This document shows positions 1 through 8,235 of a stretch of 64,000 bases of DNA, piece after piece. Below the pieces are notes generated by a model. It did not search any database. It worked only from the letters and a program-made list of their open reading frames with translations, and was not told the DNA's origin. Made by a program: the position numbers and the translations under genes. Numbering within the stretch: position 1 is the first letter of the stretch; the number at the start of each line of letters is the position of its first letter. The stretch is from Hydrocarboniphaga sp. (GTDB lineage Bacteria > Pseudomonadota > Gammaproteobacteria > Nevskiales > Nevskiaceae). The DNA lies in the NCBI RefSeq assembly GCF_028291725.1, contig NZ_JAQGNT010000066.1, positions 1 through 64,000 on the forward strand, given 5' to 3'.

Positions 1-11
1 TCGCAAACGAC

Positions 12-84
12 GTAGGTCGGCAATCCTTTGCCGACGTGTGCGCCCTGATCCCTTGAGCACGTCGGCAAAGGATTGCCGACCTAC
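12..84. repeat. Family-1 GTAGG palindromic repeat pair
   Basis: Two 27-base arms (12-38 and 58-84) are near-perfect reverse complements. Each arm has the internal palindrome TCGGCAA..TTGCCGA and begins or ends with GTAGG/CCTAC. The same element recurs about a dozen times in this window, always between genes, so it is an interspersed REP/BIME-like element. Confidence 0.9.
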
Positions 85-457
85 CATCAGCGGGTTCAGG
101 GTCCGTGAGCAGGTCCGCAAGGAACACGGGGCTCTCTATGAACCTTGCGCAGACCGTAGGGCGGGTCGTGACCCGCCGCTTTCGCTCGAGCTTGACGACG
201 GCGGGTCATGCCCAGTGAGCAGGTCCGCAGGGAACAGGCGGCCACCCAGTATCAACTGGCACGGAGGGTAGATGCCCCGCGCTTCAAGCCGACGTGAAAG
301 CGGGGCGTTAGGCATCAGAAGTACGACCGGCGGCGGCTGACCAGAGAGGTCGCCTACCTCCGCGCACGGCACTGCCATGTGCAGCAGGCTCCTGCTCCTA
401 TCCGCTCTGACACAATGCATACCGTCCCGCTGAATAGTTTCTCACTCGGAAATCACA
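85..457. other. Gene-free repeat-rich leader region
   Basis: No convincing gene is seen before 458. The stretch holds a 54-base dispersed repeat (92-145, second copy at 34565-34618), a short palindrome GCGGGTCGTGACCCGC (about 160-176), and at 272-313 a stem GCCCCGC/GCGGGGC followed by GTTAGGC, which resembles one end of an integron attC site. Short open frames here lack ribosome sites and family resemblance. Confidence 0.5.
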
Positions 458-1606
458 GTGAAAATTGCGCCATTCACGGTCAATGTCTCAGACGCTGCGG
501 TTGGCGACCTTGCTCGTCGCCTAGGCATGACCAGATGGCCCGATGAGGTTGGCGAAGGAACATGGGCATCTGGTATGCCGCTCAGGGTGCTGCGAGATGT
601 TCTGGAATACTGGCGCGATCAATTTGATTGGCGAACTGCAGAGCGCAGGCTGAACGCCCTACCCCAGTTCAGCATCGAGATGGACGGGCGAGCCGTGCAC
701 TACCTGCACGTAAAAGGTGTTGATCGCGGATCACCTCCCATCGTGCTCACGCACGGCTGGCCAGGTTCGTTCGTCGAGATGTACAAGATCATCCCGATGC
801 TGACCGATCCTGCGAACAATGGCTTGCCCGGGCATCGATCCTTCGATGTCATCGTCCCCTCCCTGCCCGGTTTCGGATTTTCGCAAGCCCCCGCCGGTCC
901 AGGTACGAATAGCCGCGTAGTCGCTACGCTCTGGCACAGGTTGATGACGGAGCTTGGCTATTCAAGCTACTTTGCACAAGGCGGGGATATTGGTTCGGGT
1001 GTCAGTACTTGGCTGGCGCGCCTCTACCCGCAAGCGGTGCGGGCGCTCCATCTCAACTTCATCTCGGGTAGCTTCCAGCCACCGCTGACCGAGACTGATC
1101 GTCCGCTCTCCGCGGCGGAAACTGAGTGGCTTGCGGCCCGCGGCCGTTGGGCCGAGCGAGAGGGTGGTTACAGCCACGTTCAGGCAACCAAGCCGCAGAC
1201 CCTGGCGTACGCCTTGACCGATTCACCCGTCGGCCTGGCTGGCTGGCTGCTCGAAAAGTTCTTCGCCTGGAGCGACGGTAGCGATGAACTGACGCAGAGG
1301 TTTGACCTTGATGAGCTGCTGACCAACGTGTCGGTGTACTGGTTCTCCGGCAACGTCGCATCCACGCTGCGCATGTATGAAGAAAACTCCCGTCAGCCTC
1401 TTCGATTCGACTCCGGCGAGCGGATCATCCCGCCGCTTTCCTACGCGCGGTTTCCCAAGGAGATCGTCAACCCGCCGCGCGAGTGGGTGGAGCGCGTGTT
1501 CAACGTCGCCAGGTGGACTGAAATGCCCGTCGGGGGTCACTTTGCAGCGCTGGAGCAGCCGCGTGCACTGGCCATTGACATTCATGAGGCGTTCTCGTCA
1601 CTGTGA
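458..1606 (+). CDS. Epoxide hydrolase, EH1/alpha-beta hydrolase family
   Basis: This 382-residue protein starts at GTG. It has the N-terminal epoxide hydrolase (EHN) domain over about residues 1-110, followed by an alpha/beta hydrolase core. HGWPGS at 99-104 is the oxyanion-hole HGxP motif. QGGDIGS places the nucleophilic Asp at 177, and GGHFA near the C-terminus gives the catalytic His at about 361. Members hydrolyse epoxides to vicinal diols in the cytoplasm; the substrate here is unknown. The length is normal for microsomal/juvenile-hormone-type bacterial homologues. It is followed by two VOC-fold genes on the same strand after an AT-richer gap. Confidence 0.88.
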   Translation: MKIAPFTVNVSDAAVGDLARRLGMTRWPDEVGEGTWASGMPLRVLRDVLEYWRDQFDWRTAERRLNALPQFSIEMDGRAVHYLHVKGVDRGSPPIVLTHGWPGSFVEMYKIIPMLTDPANNGLPGHRSFDVIVPSLPGFGFSQAPAGPGTNSRVVATLWHRLMTELGYSSYFAQGGDIGSGVSTWLARLYPQAVRALHLNFISGSFQPPLTETDRPLSAAETEWLAARGRWAEREGGYSHVQATKPQTLAYALTDSPVGLAGWLLEKFFAWSDGSDELTQRFDLDELLTNVSVYWFSGNVASTLRMYEENSRQPLRFDSGERIIPPLSYARFPKEIVNPPREWVERVFNVARWTEMPVGGHFAALEQPRALAIDIHEAFSSL

Positions 1607-1815
1607 ACCGACCCACTTTTGTGGCAGGACCGCGTTAAAGGATAGGTTCAACAAGCGACTGCAGCAGCCCGGACTTGAAGTCGGCCTTGGGCGCCATATG
1701 GAGCTTTCCTTTAACTCGATGCGGACGCTTACGCGCTGCAAGTCTGGATCAGACTGGAGCCGACTGTTCCAAACTGTTCGAGTGTCTCTCGATATCTAAA
1801 TTTGGGGGAAGCGCC
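1607..1815. other. Intergenic gap without recognisable feature
   Basis: The gap of about 210 bases is visibly less GC-rich than its surroundings. Open frames run through it in two phases, but none has a ribosome site or family resemblance. The only useful signal is GGGGGAAG at 1803-1810, just before the next start codon. Confidence 0.4.
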
Positions 1816-2196
1816 ATGCATTATTCCCGACTCTGTGCGCTGCTGATCGACTGCAATACACCTGACATTGATCAGGCCGCCAGCTTCTGGGCTGGAGCTT
1901 TGGGTCGCGCGATCGACCCTGATCACCCAGGCACTCGCGGCAATTACCGCATGCTGGTGACGCCAGCTGACGAGCCTATCGTGCAGATTCAGCGCGTCGA
2001 ACATGAGAGCAGGGTTCACATCGACATTGAAACCGATGACATCCCTGCTGAAGTGGCTCGGCTGGAAGAATTAGGTGCCAGCGTGGTCAAGCGCCTGGAG
2101 CGTTGGGTGGTAATGCAGGCTCCGACCGGGCAACGATACTGTGTCGTTCGCGTCCAGCGCCCAGGCTTTCCCAAGAATGCAAACCTCTGGACTTGA
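1816..2196 (+). CDS. VOC/glyoxalase-like domain protein
   Basis: This small protein of about 126 residues resembles the glyoxalase-like (Glyoxalase_6) branch of the vicinal-oxygen-chelate superfamily. The N-terminal CALLIDC strand, the segment DQAASFWAGALG, the central HIDIET strand and a final QDP-loop-like region (MQAPTGQRYCVV) fit one beta-alpha-beta-beta-beta repeat pair. The ATG at 1816 is chosen because GGGGGAAG lies 6 bases upstream. An in-frame upstream ATG at 1675 would add 47 residues of unlikely sequence. No substrate can be inferred. Confidence 0.75.
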   Translation: MHYSRLCALLIDCNTPDIDQAASFWAGALGRAIDPDHPGTRGNYRMLVTPADEPIVQIQRVEHESRVHIDIETDDIPAEVARLEELGASVVKRLERWVVMQAPTGQRYCVVRVQRPGFPKNANLWT

Positions 2197-2230
2197 AACG
2201 ACGAATCGTTAGGCCGACGGGAGAGATGTC

Positions 2231-2647
2231 ATGAAACGCACCTGGACGATCATCGGTGTACGCGATGTGCCGAGCAGCTTCCGATGGTACCAGTCACTCT
2301 TCGGCCTGCCCGAGACGCGGCCGGGCCATGCCTACTTTGGCCAGATCCTCGATTCGGATGGAACTGTCTTGCTCTGCCTCCACCAGTGGGGCGCGCACGA
2401 GCATCCGTCGTTGACGAGCCCGGACCATGCGACACCTGGCAACGGGCTCCTCCTGTTCTTCCGCGTCGACGATTTCGATATGGCACTGCGTAGGGCACGC
2501 ACGCTCGTCGCCCGGCTCGAAGAGGAGCCGCACACGAACCCGGGTACTCGAACAGAAGAGTTCTCGCTCCGGGACCCGGACGGATACTACGTCACGATCA
2601 GTGCGCTCTCTCCGCTCGAGTTGGCGGGCCACGAGACGCCGGCCTGA
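2231..2647 (+). CDS. VOC family protein (glyoxalase/bleomycin-resistance fold)
   Basis: This is a 138-residue VOC-fold protein. It opens with TWTIIGVRDVPSSFRWYQ, the usual first strand and helix of the fold, and ends with FSLRDPDGYYVTIS, the typical DPDG-Y terminal strand. Family members bind or modify small molecules, including glyoxalases, dioxygenases and antibiotic-binding proteins; the specific activity is not visible here. GGGAGAG at 2220-2226 precedes the start closely. It lies 34 bases after another VOC gene. A GTTAGGC motif sits between them. Confidence 0.78.
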   Translation: MKRTWTIIGVRDVPSSFRWYQSLFGLPETRPGHAYFGQILDSDGTVLLCLHQWGAHEHPSLTSPDHATPGNGLLLFFRVDDFDMALRRARTLVARLEEEPHTNPGTRTEEFSLRDPDGYYVTISALSPLELAGHETPA

Positions 2648-2690
2648 CAAACGCATGCAGCCTTGGTCCCTGGATGCGCTATCGCCGCCT

Positions 2691-2717
2691 CACGTCGGCA
2701 AGGGATTGCCGACCTAC
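2691..2717. repeat. Family-1 repeat, single arm
   Basis: One arm of the family-1 element (CACGTCGGCAAGGGATTGCC onward) is present without its partner. Confidence 0.85.
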
Positions 2718-2742
2718 GGCGAAGTGACGTCTTCACACACAA

Positions 2743-2772
2743 AAAAACCGGGGCCTGTGCCCCGGGTTTCGC
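2743..2772 (-). terminator. Rho-independent terminator
   Basis: Read on the minus strand, a CCCGGGGC stem pairs with GCCCCGG and is followed by a run of seven T. It sits just after the stop of the minus-strand gene ending at 2787. Confidence 0.75.
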
Positions 2773-2786
2773 GTCACCGCCCGCTG

Positions 2787-3092
2787 TCAGCGCGGCATCG
2801 CATTGCGCAGATCCTGGTAGGCATCACGCACCGTATCAGCCAGCAGCGTCAACGCTGATCCAAGCTCGGCGCCGGATTTCCCGGCGGCGTCGCGCAGCGG
2901 CACCATCTTTTTCTGCAGCTGATGCCACTGGGTTTCGGTTTCGTCCCAACGATCTTTCAGCTCGGCCTTGAACAGATGCGCCTGCAGCATCAGTTCATCA
3001 CGCAGTTCGCGGATGCTGTCGATCTCCTTGATCGTCAAAGAGGGTCGGGGTTGCCGCGTCTGCGGCTGCGTGATTTTGTGGGGCATGTTCAT
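2787..3092 (-). CDS. Small helical protein of unknown function
   Basis: This 101-residue protein is not assigned to a family. After a polar, proline-rich N-terminus (about residues 1-18) it is highly charged and probably all helical, with several heptad-like stretches (IRELRDELMLQAHLFKAELK). There is no signal peptide or membrane segment. The ATG at 3092 follows GGAG; a longer frame to 3179 exists but lacks a ribosome site. An FNR/FixK-type site (TTGACCGCGGTCAA) lies 62 bases upstream of the start, and a terminator follows. It therefore looks like a single-gene unit of the oxygen-limitation region. Confidence 0.7.
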   Translation of the reverse strand: MNMPHKITQPQTRQPRPSLTIKEIDSIRELRDELMLQAHLFKAELKDRWDETETQWHQLQKKMVPLRDAAGKSGAELGSALTLLADTVRDAYQDLRNAMPR

Positions 3093-3147
3093 GGTGTAGC
3101 TCCAGCACTGGGGAAGCCGAGTGTCAGCAAACCCGCGGCGCTCGACC

Positions 3148-3161
3148 TTGACCGCGGTCAA
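3148..3161. promoter_or_regulatory. FNR/Anr/FixK-type box A
   Basis: TTGACCGCGGTCAA is a perfect palindrome matching TTGA-N6-TCAA. Its centre is 62 bases before the minus-strand start at 3092, which suits an activator site near -41. Confidence 0.7.
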
Positions 3162-3184
3162 GTGACGCGGACGACACACGAGGT

Positions 3185-3198
3185 TTGACCTGGATCAT
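3185..3198. promoter_or_regulatory. FNR/Anr-type box B
   Basis: TTGACCTGGATCAT matches TTGA-N6-TCAA with one mismatch. Its centre is 64 bases before the TPR gene start at 3256. Confidence 0.6.
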
Positions 3199-3255
3199 CG
3201 AGAAGCGCGGCCGAAACGCTCAGGCTTGGCTGACCCGTTCAAGCGAGCACCGACG

Positions 3256-3924
3256 ATGAAAGCCCTGACCGCCTTGCTGGCGCTTATTGGAGCCGTGTCT
3301 GCAGCCGCCTCCGCGACGCCGCTGCTGGCCGCGGTTCCGGACCTCTGGGCTTACAACGATGCCTGCGAGCAGGCCTTGCGCGACGCCGATTATCTGCGCG
3401 CCGACTATCGCTGCCAGGCGGCCGCGGACCTGGCGGCGCGGATCAGGCCGGGCACACCGGAACAGGCCAGTGCGCTGGACCATCTTGCACAATTGCGCGC
3501 CGATCAGGGCCGCTTTGAAGAAGCCATCCGGCTTGCCGAACAGGCATCCACAATCACCGAAAGTTCTTTCGGCCCGCTGGACCCGATGCTGGTGCCGGTG
3601 CTGCTGCGCCAGGCGCTGATCGAGCAGATCTGCGGCGACACCGCGCATGCCGAACTACTGCTGTTGCGCGCACAGGGCATCCTCGACCTGTCCGCCGAGC
3701 CCGACGATCTGGAGATCGCCGAGACCCAGCAGCGCCTCGGGCTGCTGTATTACGACCTGCACCGCTTCGACGAGGCGCAGCAGGCATTCAGCCAGGTGCA
3801 CTCGCGCCTGGAGCGCTACTACGGCGCCGGCAACGTGCCGGAGACGCTGCTGCCGTCGCTGCTGCAGCGCGCGCGTGCCGCCGCCGCGCGGCCCGACGCG
3901 ATCGCGCCGCAGAGCTGCCATTGA
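3256..3924 (+). CDS. Secreted tetratricopeptide-repeat protein
   Basis: This is a 222-residue protein with a signal peptide (MKALTALLALIGAVSAAASA). The mature part has TPR-like helix pairs. EQASALDHLAQLRADQGRFEEAIRLAEQ and AETQQRLGLLYYDLHRFDEAQQAF each show the TPR pattern, and cysteines occur near both ends. Family members are scaffolds for protein interactions, here probably periplasmic. ATG 3256 is preferred over an in-frame start at 3226 because it places the signal sequence at the N-terminus. An FNR-type box lies 64 bases upstream, and the stop runs into the next box before the universal stress gene. Confidence 0.8.
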   Translation: MKALTALLALIGAVSAAASATPLLAAVPDLWAYNDACEQALRDADYLRADYRCQAAADLAARIRPGTPEQASALDHLAQLRADQGRFEEAIRLAEQASTITESSFGPLDPMLVPVLLRQALIEQICGDTAHAELLLLRAQGILDLSAEPDDLEIAETQQRLGLLYYDLHRFDEAQQAFSQVHSRLERYYGAGNVPETLLPSLLQRARAAAARPDAIAPQSCH

Positions 3925-3934
3925 TCCGGATCAA
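3921..3934. promoter_or_regulatory. FNR/Anr box C, exact consensus
   Basis: TTGATCCGGATCAA is an exact match to the FNR/Anr consensus TTGATNNNNATCAA. It overlaps the stop codon of the TPR gene and lies 62 bases before the GTG start of the UspE-like gene. This supports that later start over a TTG inside the box. Confidence 0.8.
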
Positions 3935-3989
3935 CAACACGGCCCGGCGCATCGGCGACCCTGCAACTGTGCAAATACAAGTGACCACC

Positions 3990-4883
3990 GTGAACCATTT
4001 CAGACGCATCATGCTGCTCGCCAGTCCGTCGATGCGCCGCACCGCGGCTTTCGAGCGCGCCAGCTGGCTGGCTCAGACCACCGGGGCATCGCTGCACATC
4101 AGCCTCATCGACTATGACCCCGGCATCGCCAAGGCGCTGCAGGCTCATCCTGCCAGCGGCGAGAAGCTGCGCGAGGCCTATCTTGCGCAACGCCGCGACT
4201 GGCTGGCGCAGGAGATTCTCGGCCTGAAGTCGCGGCGCATCAGTGCAACCACCCAGGTCTGCTGGGCGAATCCGCTGAAGACCGAGCTGCTCGCGCAGAT
4301 CGCCGCCTATGCGCCGGATCTGATCGTCAAGGATGTGCACCACGAGCCCTTGCTGCGGCGGATTCTGCTGCGGCCGCTGGACTGGCAGCTGCTGCGCGAA
4401 TGCCCGAGCCCGCTGCTGCTGGTCGGCTCGCTCAATCACGCCGTGCCGAAAGTCGTTATCGCCGCCGTCGATGTATCCGGCGGCGATAACGCGGTCTCGC
4501 GCTTCAACCGGCTGATTCTCGGCCATGCACAGGCGTTGGCGACCGATTGCGGCGCCGAGCTCCATGTCACCTATGCCTTCATTCTGCCGGTGAGCATCGC
4601 CGGCGATTTCAGCGGCGAGATCTACGACAGCCTGATCCGCGCCGACCGCGTCGCCTTCGACGCGCTGGCCAAGGAATACGCGATCCCCAGCGAACGCGCG
4701 CATTTTCTGGTCGGGCCGCCGGCGACCGAGATCGTCGAGCTGGCGGCCAGAAAGGGCGCCGACGCGATCGTGCTCGGCGCCAGCCAGCATCCCTGGATCG
4801 ACCGGCTGCTGATGGGCACGACCGCCGAAGCGGTGCTGGAACGCTCGCCTTGCGACGTGCTGGCGATCAAGCCCGAAGCCTGA
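3990..4883 (+). CDS. Tandem universal stress protein, UspE-like
   Basis: This 297-residue cytoplasmic protein consists of two UspA domains (about 3-148 and 149-296). The segment VKDVHHEPLLRR..PLDWQLLRECPSPLLLV closely follows E. coli UspE. The second domain ends in VLGASQHPWIDRLLMGTTAE, a diverged ATP-loop in which the second glycine of the usual G-x2-G motif is Gln, so nucleotide binding is uncertain. Usp proteins aid survival in stasis and stress. The GTG at 3990 (or GTG 3981) is chosen because the perfect FNR box at 3921-3934 occupies the upstream TTG start. It heads an operon with the BON and surface-antigen-like genes. Confidence 0.9.
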   Translation: MNHFRRIMLLASPSMRRTAAFERASWLAQTTGASLHISLIDYDPGIAKALQAHPASGEKLREAYLAQRRDWLAQEILGLKSRRISATTQVCWANPLKTELLAQIAAYAPDLIVKDVHHEPLLRRILLRPLDWQLLRECPSPLLLVGSLNHAVPKVVIAAVDVSGGDNAVSRFNRLILGHAQALATDCGAELHVTYAFILPVSIAGDFSGEIYDSLIRADRVAFDALAKEYAIPSERAHFLVGPPATEIVELAARKGADAIVLGASQHPWIDRLLMGTTAEAVLERSPCDVLAIKPEA

Positions 4884-4923
4884 ATTTCCCTCACGACACG
4901 ATCACCCGCAGCCGGAGTATCCG

Positions 4924-5577
4924 ATGGACGATTTACAACTGAAGCAGGCCGTCATCGACGAGCTGGAATCCGATCTGGCGATCGACGCCACACATGTCGG
5001 CGTGCTGGTGCACCACGGTGTGGTGACGCTGGGCGGCTATGTCGCCAGCCACGCGCAGAAACACCATGCAGAAGACGTGGTGCGCCGCGTCAAGGGCGTC
5101 AAGGCCGTCGCACAGGAGTTGGACGTCAAACGCCAGCAGACCGCGGCACTGGACGACGAACAGATCGCCGCCAGAGCGGTGAGAGTTATCGAATGGGATT
5201 CGCAGCTGCCGCGCGGCGCGATCTCGGTGACGGTGGAACAAGGCAGGCTCAGCCTGAGCGGTGTGGTCGACCGCGATAGCCAGCGGCGCGCCGCCGAGGC
5301 CGACGTGGCCGGCATCCGGGGTGTGACGTCGGTGAACAACCTGATCACGCTGCTCGCAGCCGATGGCGTCAGCCAGGTGCAGGACGAGATCCGCGCGGCG
5401 TTCGAGCGCGCCGCCGATATCGAGGCCGAGCGCATCACCGTGCACGTCCACAGTGACCACACCGTGGTGCTCGGCGGCCAGGTGCATTCGATGATCGAGC
5501 GCGCGGCGGCCGAGAACGCGGCATGGTCGGCGGCGGGCACCATGAAAGTCGTCAACCGGATCGAGATCGGGCACTGA
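4924..5577 (+). CDS. Triple BON-domain protein
   Basis: The 217-residue protein is built of three BON domains (about 3-70, 78-145 and 150-216), each with the pattern alpha, then V-x-V-x(3)-G-x-V-x-L-x-G, then a helix and a V(K/R)xVxN-type end. It lacks a signal peptide, unlike OsmY, so it is probably cytoplasmic. BON modules bind phospholipid or act in osmotic and envelope stress. GGAGT precedes the start. It follows the UspE-like gene by 40 bases and sits 2 bases before the next gene, so co-transcription is likely. Confidence 0.85.
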   Translation: MDDLQLKQAVIDELESDLAIDATHVGVLVHHGVVTLGGYVASHAQKHHAEDVVRRVKGVKAVAQELDVKRQQTAALDDEQIAARAVRVIEWDSQLPRGAISVTVEQGRLSLSGVVDRDSQRRAAEADVAGIRGVTSVNNLITLLAADGVSQVQDEIRAAFERAADIEAERITVHVHSDHTVVLGGQVHSMIERAAAENAAWSAAGTMKVVNRIEIGH

Positions 5578-5579
5578 AC

Positions 5580-5975
5580 ATGAGCCGCCAGCTGCCGCGC
5601 TCCGTCTGCAGGCCGTGGATCGCGGCCCTGCTGGCGCTGGGTCCGGCGGCGCTGCCGGCGCTGGCGGCGCTGGCCGACGAATCGCCGCTGGGCATCAGCC
5701 GTTCCAGCGAGCTGCACGCGCGTCTCGAAGCCCGGCTGGACGCAAACGATCTTGCCCGGCTCGCCGACGGCTTCGATGCAACAGACCCGACGACCAACGA
5801 TCGCTGGCAGAACAATGCCAGCCGCAACCGCTACGAACTGCAGATCGCGAAGCGTTTCAAAACCGCCGCGGGGCCGTGCCGCTCCTTTGAGCTGGTAGCG
5901 ACGATCGATCAGCACCGGACCCGGGTACAAGGTCTGGCCTGCCGCAAGGACGATCGTTGGCGCGTCGTCGAGTGA
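5580..5975 (+). CDS. Secreted surface-antigen (17 kDa/RT0821-like) domain protein
   Basis: This 131-residue protein has a signal peptide (hydrophobic stretch at about 13-31, ending ALA). Its C-terminal part shows W-Q-N..SRNRYELQI, CRSFELVA and GLACRKDDRWRVVE, the spaced Cys-Arg-x-Phe and Ala-Cys-Arg..Trp pattern of the RT0821/Lpp0805 surface-antigen domain. The role is unknown; the location is probably periplasm or outer membrane. The ATG begins 2 bases after the BON gene stop, so it is the third gene of the UspE-like operon. The usual lipobox of 17-kDa antigens is absent. Confidence 0.72.
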   Translation: MSRQLPRSVCRPWIAALLALGPAALPALAALADESPLGISRSSELHARLEARLDANDLARLADGFDATDPTTNDRWQNNASRNRYELQIAKRFKTAAGPCRSFELVATIDQHRTRVQGLACRKDDRWRVVE

Positions 5976-5995
5976 AGCGTCCCGGGCGCTGATGC

Positions 5996-6009
5996 TTGAC
6001 CGGGATCAA
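5996..6009. promoter_or_regulatory. FNR/Anr-type box D
   Basis: TTGACCGGGATCAA matches TTGA-N6-TCAA exactly. Its centre is 50 bases before the WS/DGAT start at 6053. That is rather close for a -41 activator site because the ribosome site is at 6038-6045. Confidence 0.68.
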
Positions 6010-6052
6010 TGCCGGCCGGCCGTCGCGCCTTCAGGCTGGAAGGAATCGAACC

Positions 6053-7480
6053 ATGCACGCACAACGACACAAACGGGATGAACTCACATTGGATCGCTCC
6101 GGCACGCAGCTGGTGCCGGACTCCGAGTCGATGTCGTCGGTGGATCTGGCCTGGCTGACGATGGACCGCCCCTGCAACCCGATGGTCGTGGCCGCGGTGC
6201 TGCAGCTCGACCCGGTGCGCAGCCTGCCGCGCCTGATCGACACGCTGGCGACGCGGCTGCACGGCCATCCGCGGTTCCGGCAGTACGCCGACGACGGATG
6301 CCAGCCGGCGGTCTGGGTGGATGACACGAACTTCGAGCGCGCCTACCACTTCCAGATCCGCCGCTCGAGCGCGCCGATCGACGATGCGGCCCTGCGCGTG
6401 ATGATCGCGCGCGAGCTGAGCCGTGAACTCGACCGCTCGCGGCCGCTGTGGCAGCTGAGCCTGTTCCGGCAGAGCCGCCGCCGCGTCGCGCTGCTGTTCC
6501 GCGCGCACCATGCGATGGCCGACGGCGTCTCGCTGATGCAGCTGTTGCTGAAGCTCGCCGACGGTGCCGGCGACGGCCAGGCGGCAAGCGCGCCGCAAGC
6601 CCATCACGCGACACGAACCCGCCGCGGCCCGCTGGCTTTCGCGATCCACGGCCTGGAGTCGCTGGACGCGGGCTGGAGCGCGATCCAGGCGCGGCTGGCG
6701 CGCGCCCGCGAGCAACCGGCGGACGCGATCCGCGACCTGGCGCTGTTTGCCGCCGGCACCGCATCGACGCTGCGCGTGCTTAGCCTGCGCGACCGCACAC
6801 CCGCGCCATTCCGGCAAGCGCTGTGCGGCGACCGGCGCATCGACTGGAGCGCCCCGCTGTCGCTGGAGCCGCTGCACCGCCTCGCCCATCGCCACGGCGT
6901 GTCGCTCAACGACCTGTTCCTGTCGGCACTGGCCGGCGCTTTCGGCCGCTATCTGCGCGCGGCCGGCCCGGTGGCGCGCCGCGCGATACTGCGGGTCTCG
7001 ATACCGGTGGATCTGCGCTCGCCCGCGGACGGCGATTTCGGCAACTGCTTCGGCCTGGTGCTGTTCGATCTCCCGGTCGGCGAGCAGTGCGCGCTGCGCC
7101 GGTTGGCGCTGGTCGGGCGGCAGATGCGCAAGCTCAAGCATTCGCAGCAGGCGCGCGCGATGCTGATGTCGCTGCGCGCACTCGGCCACCTGCCGGTGTT
7201 CGTCGAAAAAATGCTGGTCGAACGGGTCGCCGGCAAGGCGGCCGCGGTGGTGTCCAATCTGCGCGGGCCGGACGATGAGCTGGTGTTTGCCGGAGCCGGG
7301 CTCAAGAGCGTGGTGTTCTGGCCGCCGCAGACCGGCGAAGTCGGCATCGGCGTCAGCATGCTGAGCTACACCGGCCAGGTCACCATCGGGCTGTGCTGCG
7401 ACAGCGCGGTGCTGGCTGAGCCGCATCGCGTCATCGCGGCGTTTCAAGCCGAGATCGACGAGCTGCTGGCGGCGGGCTGA
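6053..7480 (+). CDS. Wax ester synthase/diacylglycerol acyltransferase (WS/DGAT)
   Basis: The 475-residue enzyme has the acyltransferase motif HHAMADG (HHxxxDG) at 152-158 after a typical N-terminal segment (DLAWLTMDRPCNPMVV), and a C-terminal DUF1298-type part with VVSNLRGPDDEL. It transfers acyl groups from acyl-CoA to fatty alcohol or diacylglycerol, making wax esters or triacylglycerol at the inner membrane. The ATG at 6053 follows GGAAGGAA. An FNR-type box lies 50 bases upstream. Placement with stress genes suggests lipid storage under oxygen limitation, as for Tgs1 in the mycobacterial DosR set; that parallel is inference. Confidence 0.9.
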   Translation: MHAQRHKRDELTLDRSGTQLVPDSESMSSVDLAWLTMDRPCNPMVVAAVLQLDPVRSLPRLIDTLATRLHGHPRFRQYADDGCQPAVWVDDTNFERAYHFQIRRSSAPIDDAALRVMIARELSRELDRSRPLWQLSLFRQSRRRVALLFRAHHAMADGVSLMQLLLKLADGAGDGQAASAPQAHHATRTRRGPLAFAIHGLESLDAGWSAIQARLARAREQPADAIRDLALFAAGTASTLRVLSLRDRTPAPFRQALCGDRRIDWSAPLSLEPLHRLAHRHGVSLNDLFLSALAGAFGRYLRAAGPVARRAILRVSIPVDLRSPADGDFGNCFGLVLFDLPVGEQCALRRLALVGRQMRKLKHSQQARAMLMSLRALGHLPVFVEKMLVERVAGKAAAVVSNLRGPDDELVFAGAGLKSVVFWPPQTGEVGIGVSMLSYTGQVTIGLCCDSAVLAEPHRVIAAFQAEIDELLAAG

Positions 7481-7515
7481 TCGCTTCGTTGATGCAACCA
7501 AAACTCGCTTGAACC

Positions 7516-7595
7516 GTAGGTCGGCAATCCCGTTGCCGACGTGAGGCCCCGGTTGCGCATCGGGCGCACACGTCGGCAAAGGATTGCCGACCTAC
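7516..7595. repeat. Family-1 palindromic repeat pair
   Basis: Arms at 7516-7543 and 7569-7595. The right arm supplies the TAG stop codon (7592-7594, minus strand) of the oxidoreductase gene. Confidence 0.9.
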
Positions 7596-8173
7596 CGGCC
7601 CTGCGCGCCGTAGCGACTCATCAGCGGCAACCACTTCGCGTGAATGCGCTCGTGCTTGCCCTCGACGGTACCGATCAGCGTCGTCCGCACCGGGCCGATG
7701 CCGGAAAACTTGAGCACGTTGCGAACCAGGCTCTTGAGCCCGTGCGACAAAAAGTAGTAGCGGTACACCAGCGCCGGCATGCCCATGGTCACGATCACGC
7801 GCGCCGAGCGGCCGCCCAGGCACTGCTTCCATCCGCGTGCCGCGGGATCGACCGCGAAACCGGGGCGGAACACCTGCTCCAGAAACGCCTTCAGCGTCGC
7901 CGGCATCGAGCCCAGCCACAGCGGATGCACCACCAGCAGATGATCCGCCCACAGGATCACCTGCTGCGCGGCCAGCACCGCGTCCGGCACCGGGCCACTT
8001 TCCCATTCCGCCTTGCTGTGCAGCATCGGGATGTCCAGCTCGGCGACATTGAGCTGCCGCACCTCGTGCCCCGCTCTCTCGGCCGCCTCGCAATACGCCC
8101 GGGCCAGCGCGTGGCCGAGGTGATGATCGCTTATGTCCGGGTGCCCCTGGATGATCGCGATGCGCTTGCCCAT
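7592..8173 (-). CDS. NAD(P)H-dependent oxidoreductase, flavodoxin-2 fold
   Basis: The 193-residue protein belongs to the Flavodoxin_2 family (NQO1, MdaB, KefF type). It begins with KRIAIIQGHPD, the FMN/FAD phosphate-binding strand and loop. It contains the segment DHLLVVHPLWLGSMPATLKAFLEQVFRPGFA and the later MGMPALVYRYYF. These enzymes make two-electron reductions of quinones or related substrates in the cytosol. It faces the DUF2934 gene on the same strand with a 62-base gap and may share its FNR-type box. Its last codon lies inside a family-1 repeat. Confidence 0.87.
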   Translation of the reverse strand: MGKRIAIIQGHPDISDHHLGHALARAYCEAAERAGHEVRQLNVAELDIPMLHSKAEWESGPVPDAVLAAQQVILWADHLLVVHPLWLGSMPATLKAFLEQVFRPGFAVDPAARGWKQCLGGRSARVIVTMGMPALVYRYYFLSHGLKSLVRNVLKFSGIGPVRTTLIGTVEGKHERIHAKWLPLMSRYGAQGR

Positions 8174-8235
8174 GACGTGATCCTGTAGTGGTGATGGCGC
8201 AAGCCAAGCGGCTCACGCGGCGTGATACTGCTATT

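Noticed and set aside
38-420. Short open frames in the first 450 bases
   Set aside because: They read through repeat elements on both strands, have no ribosome sites and no recognisable domains.
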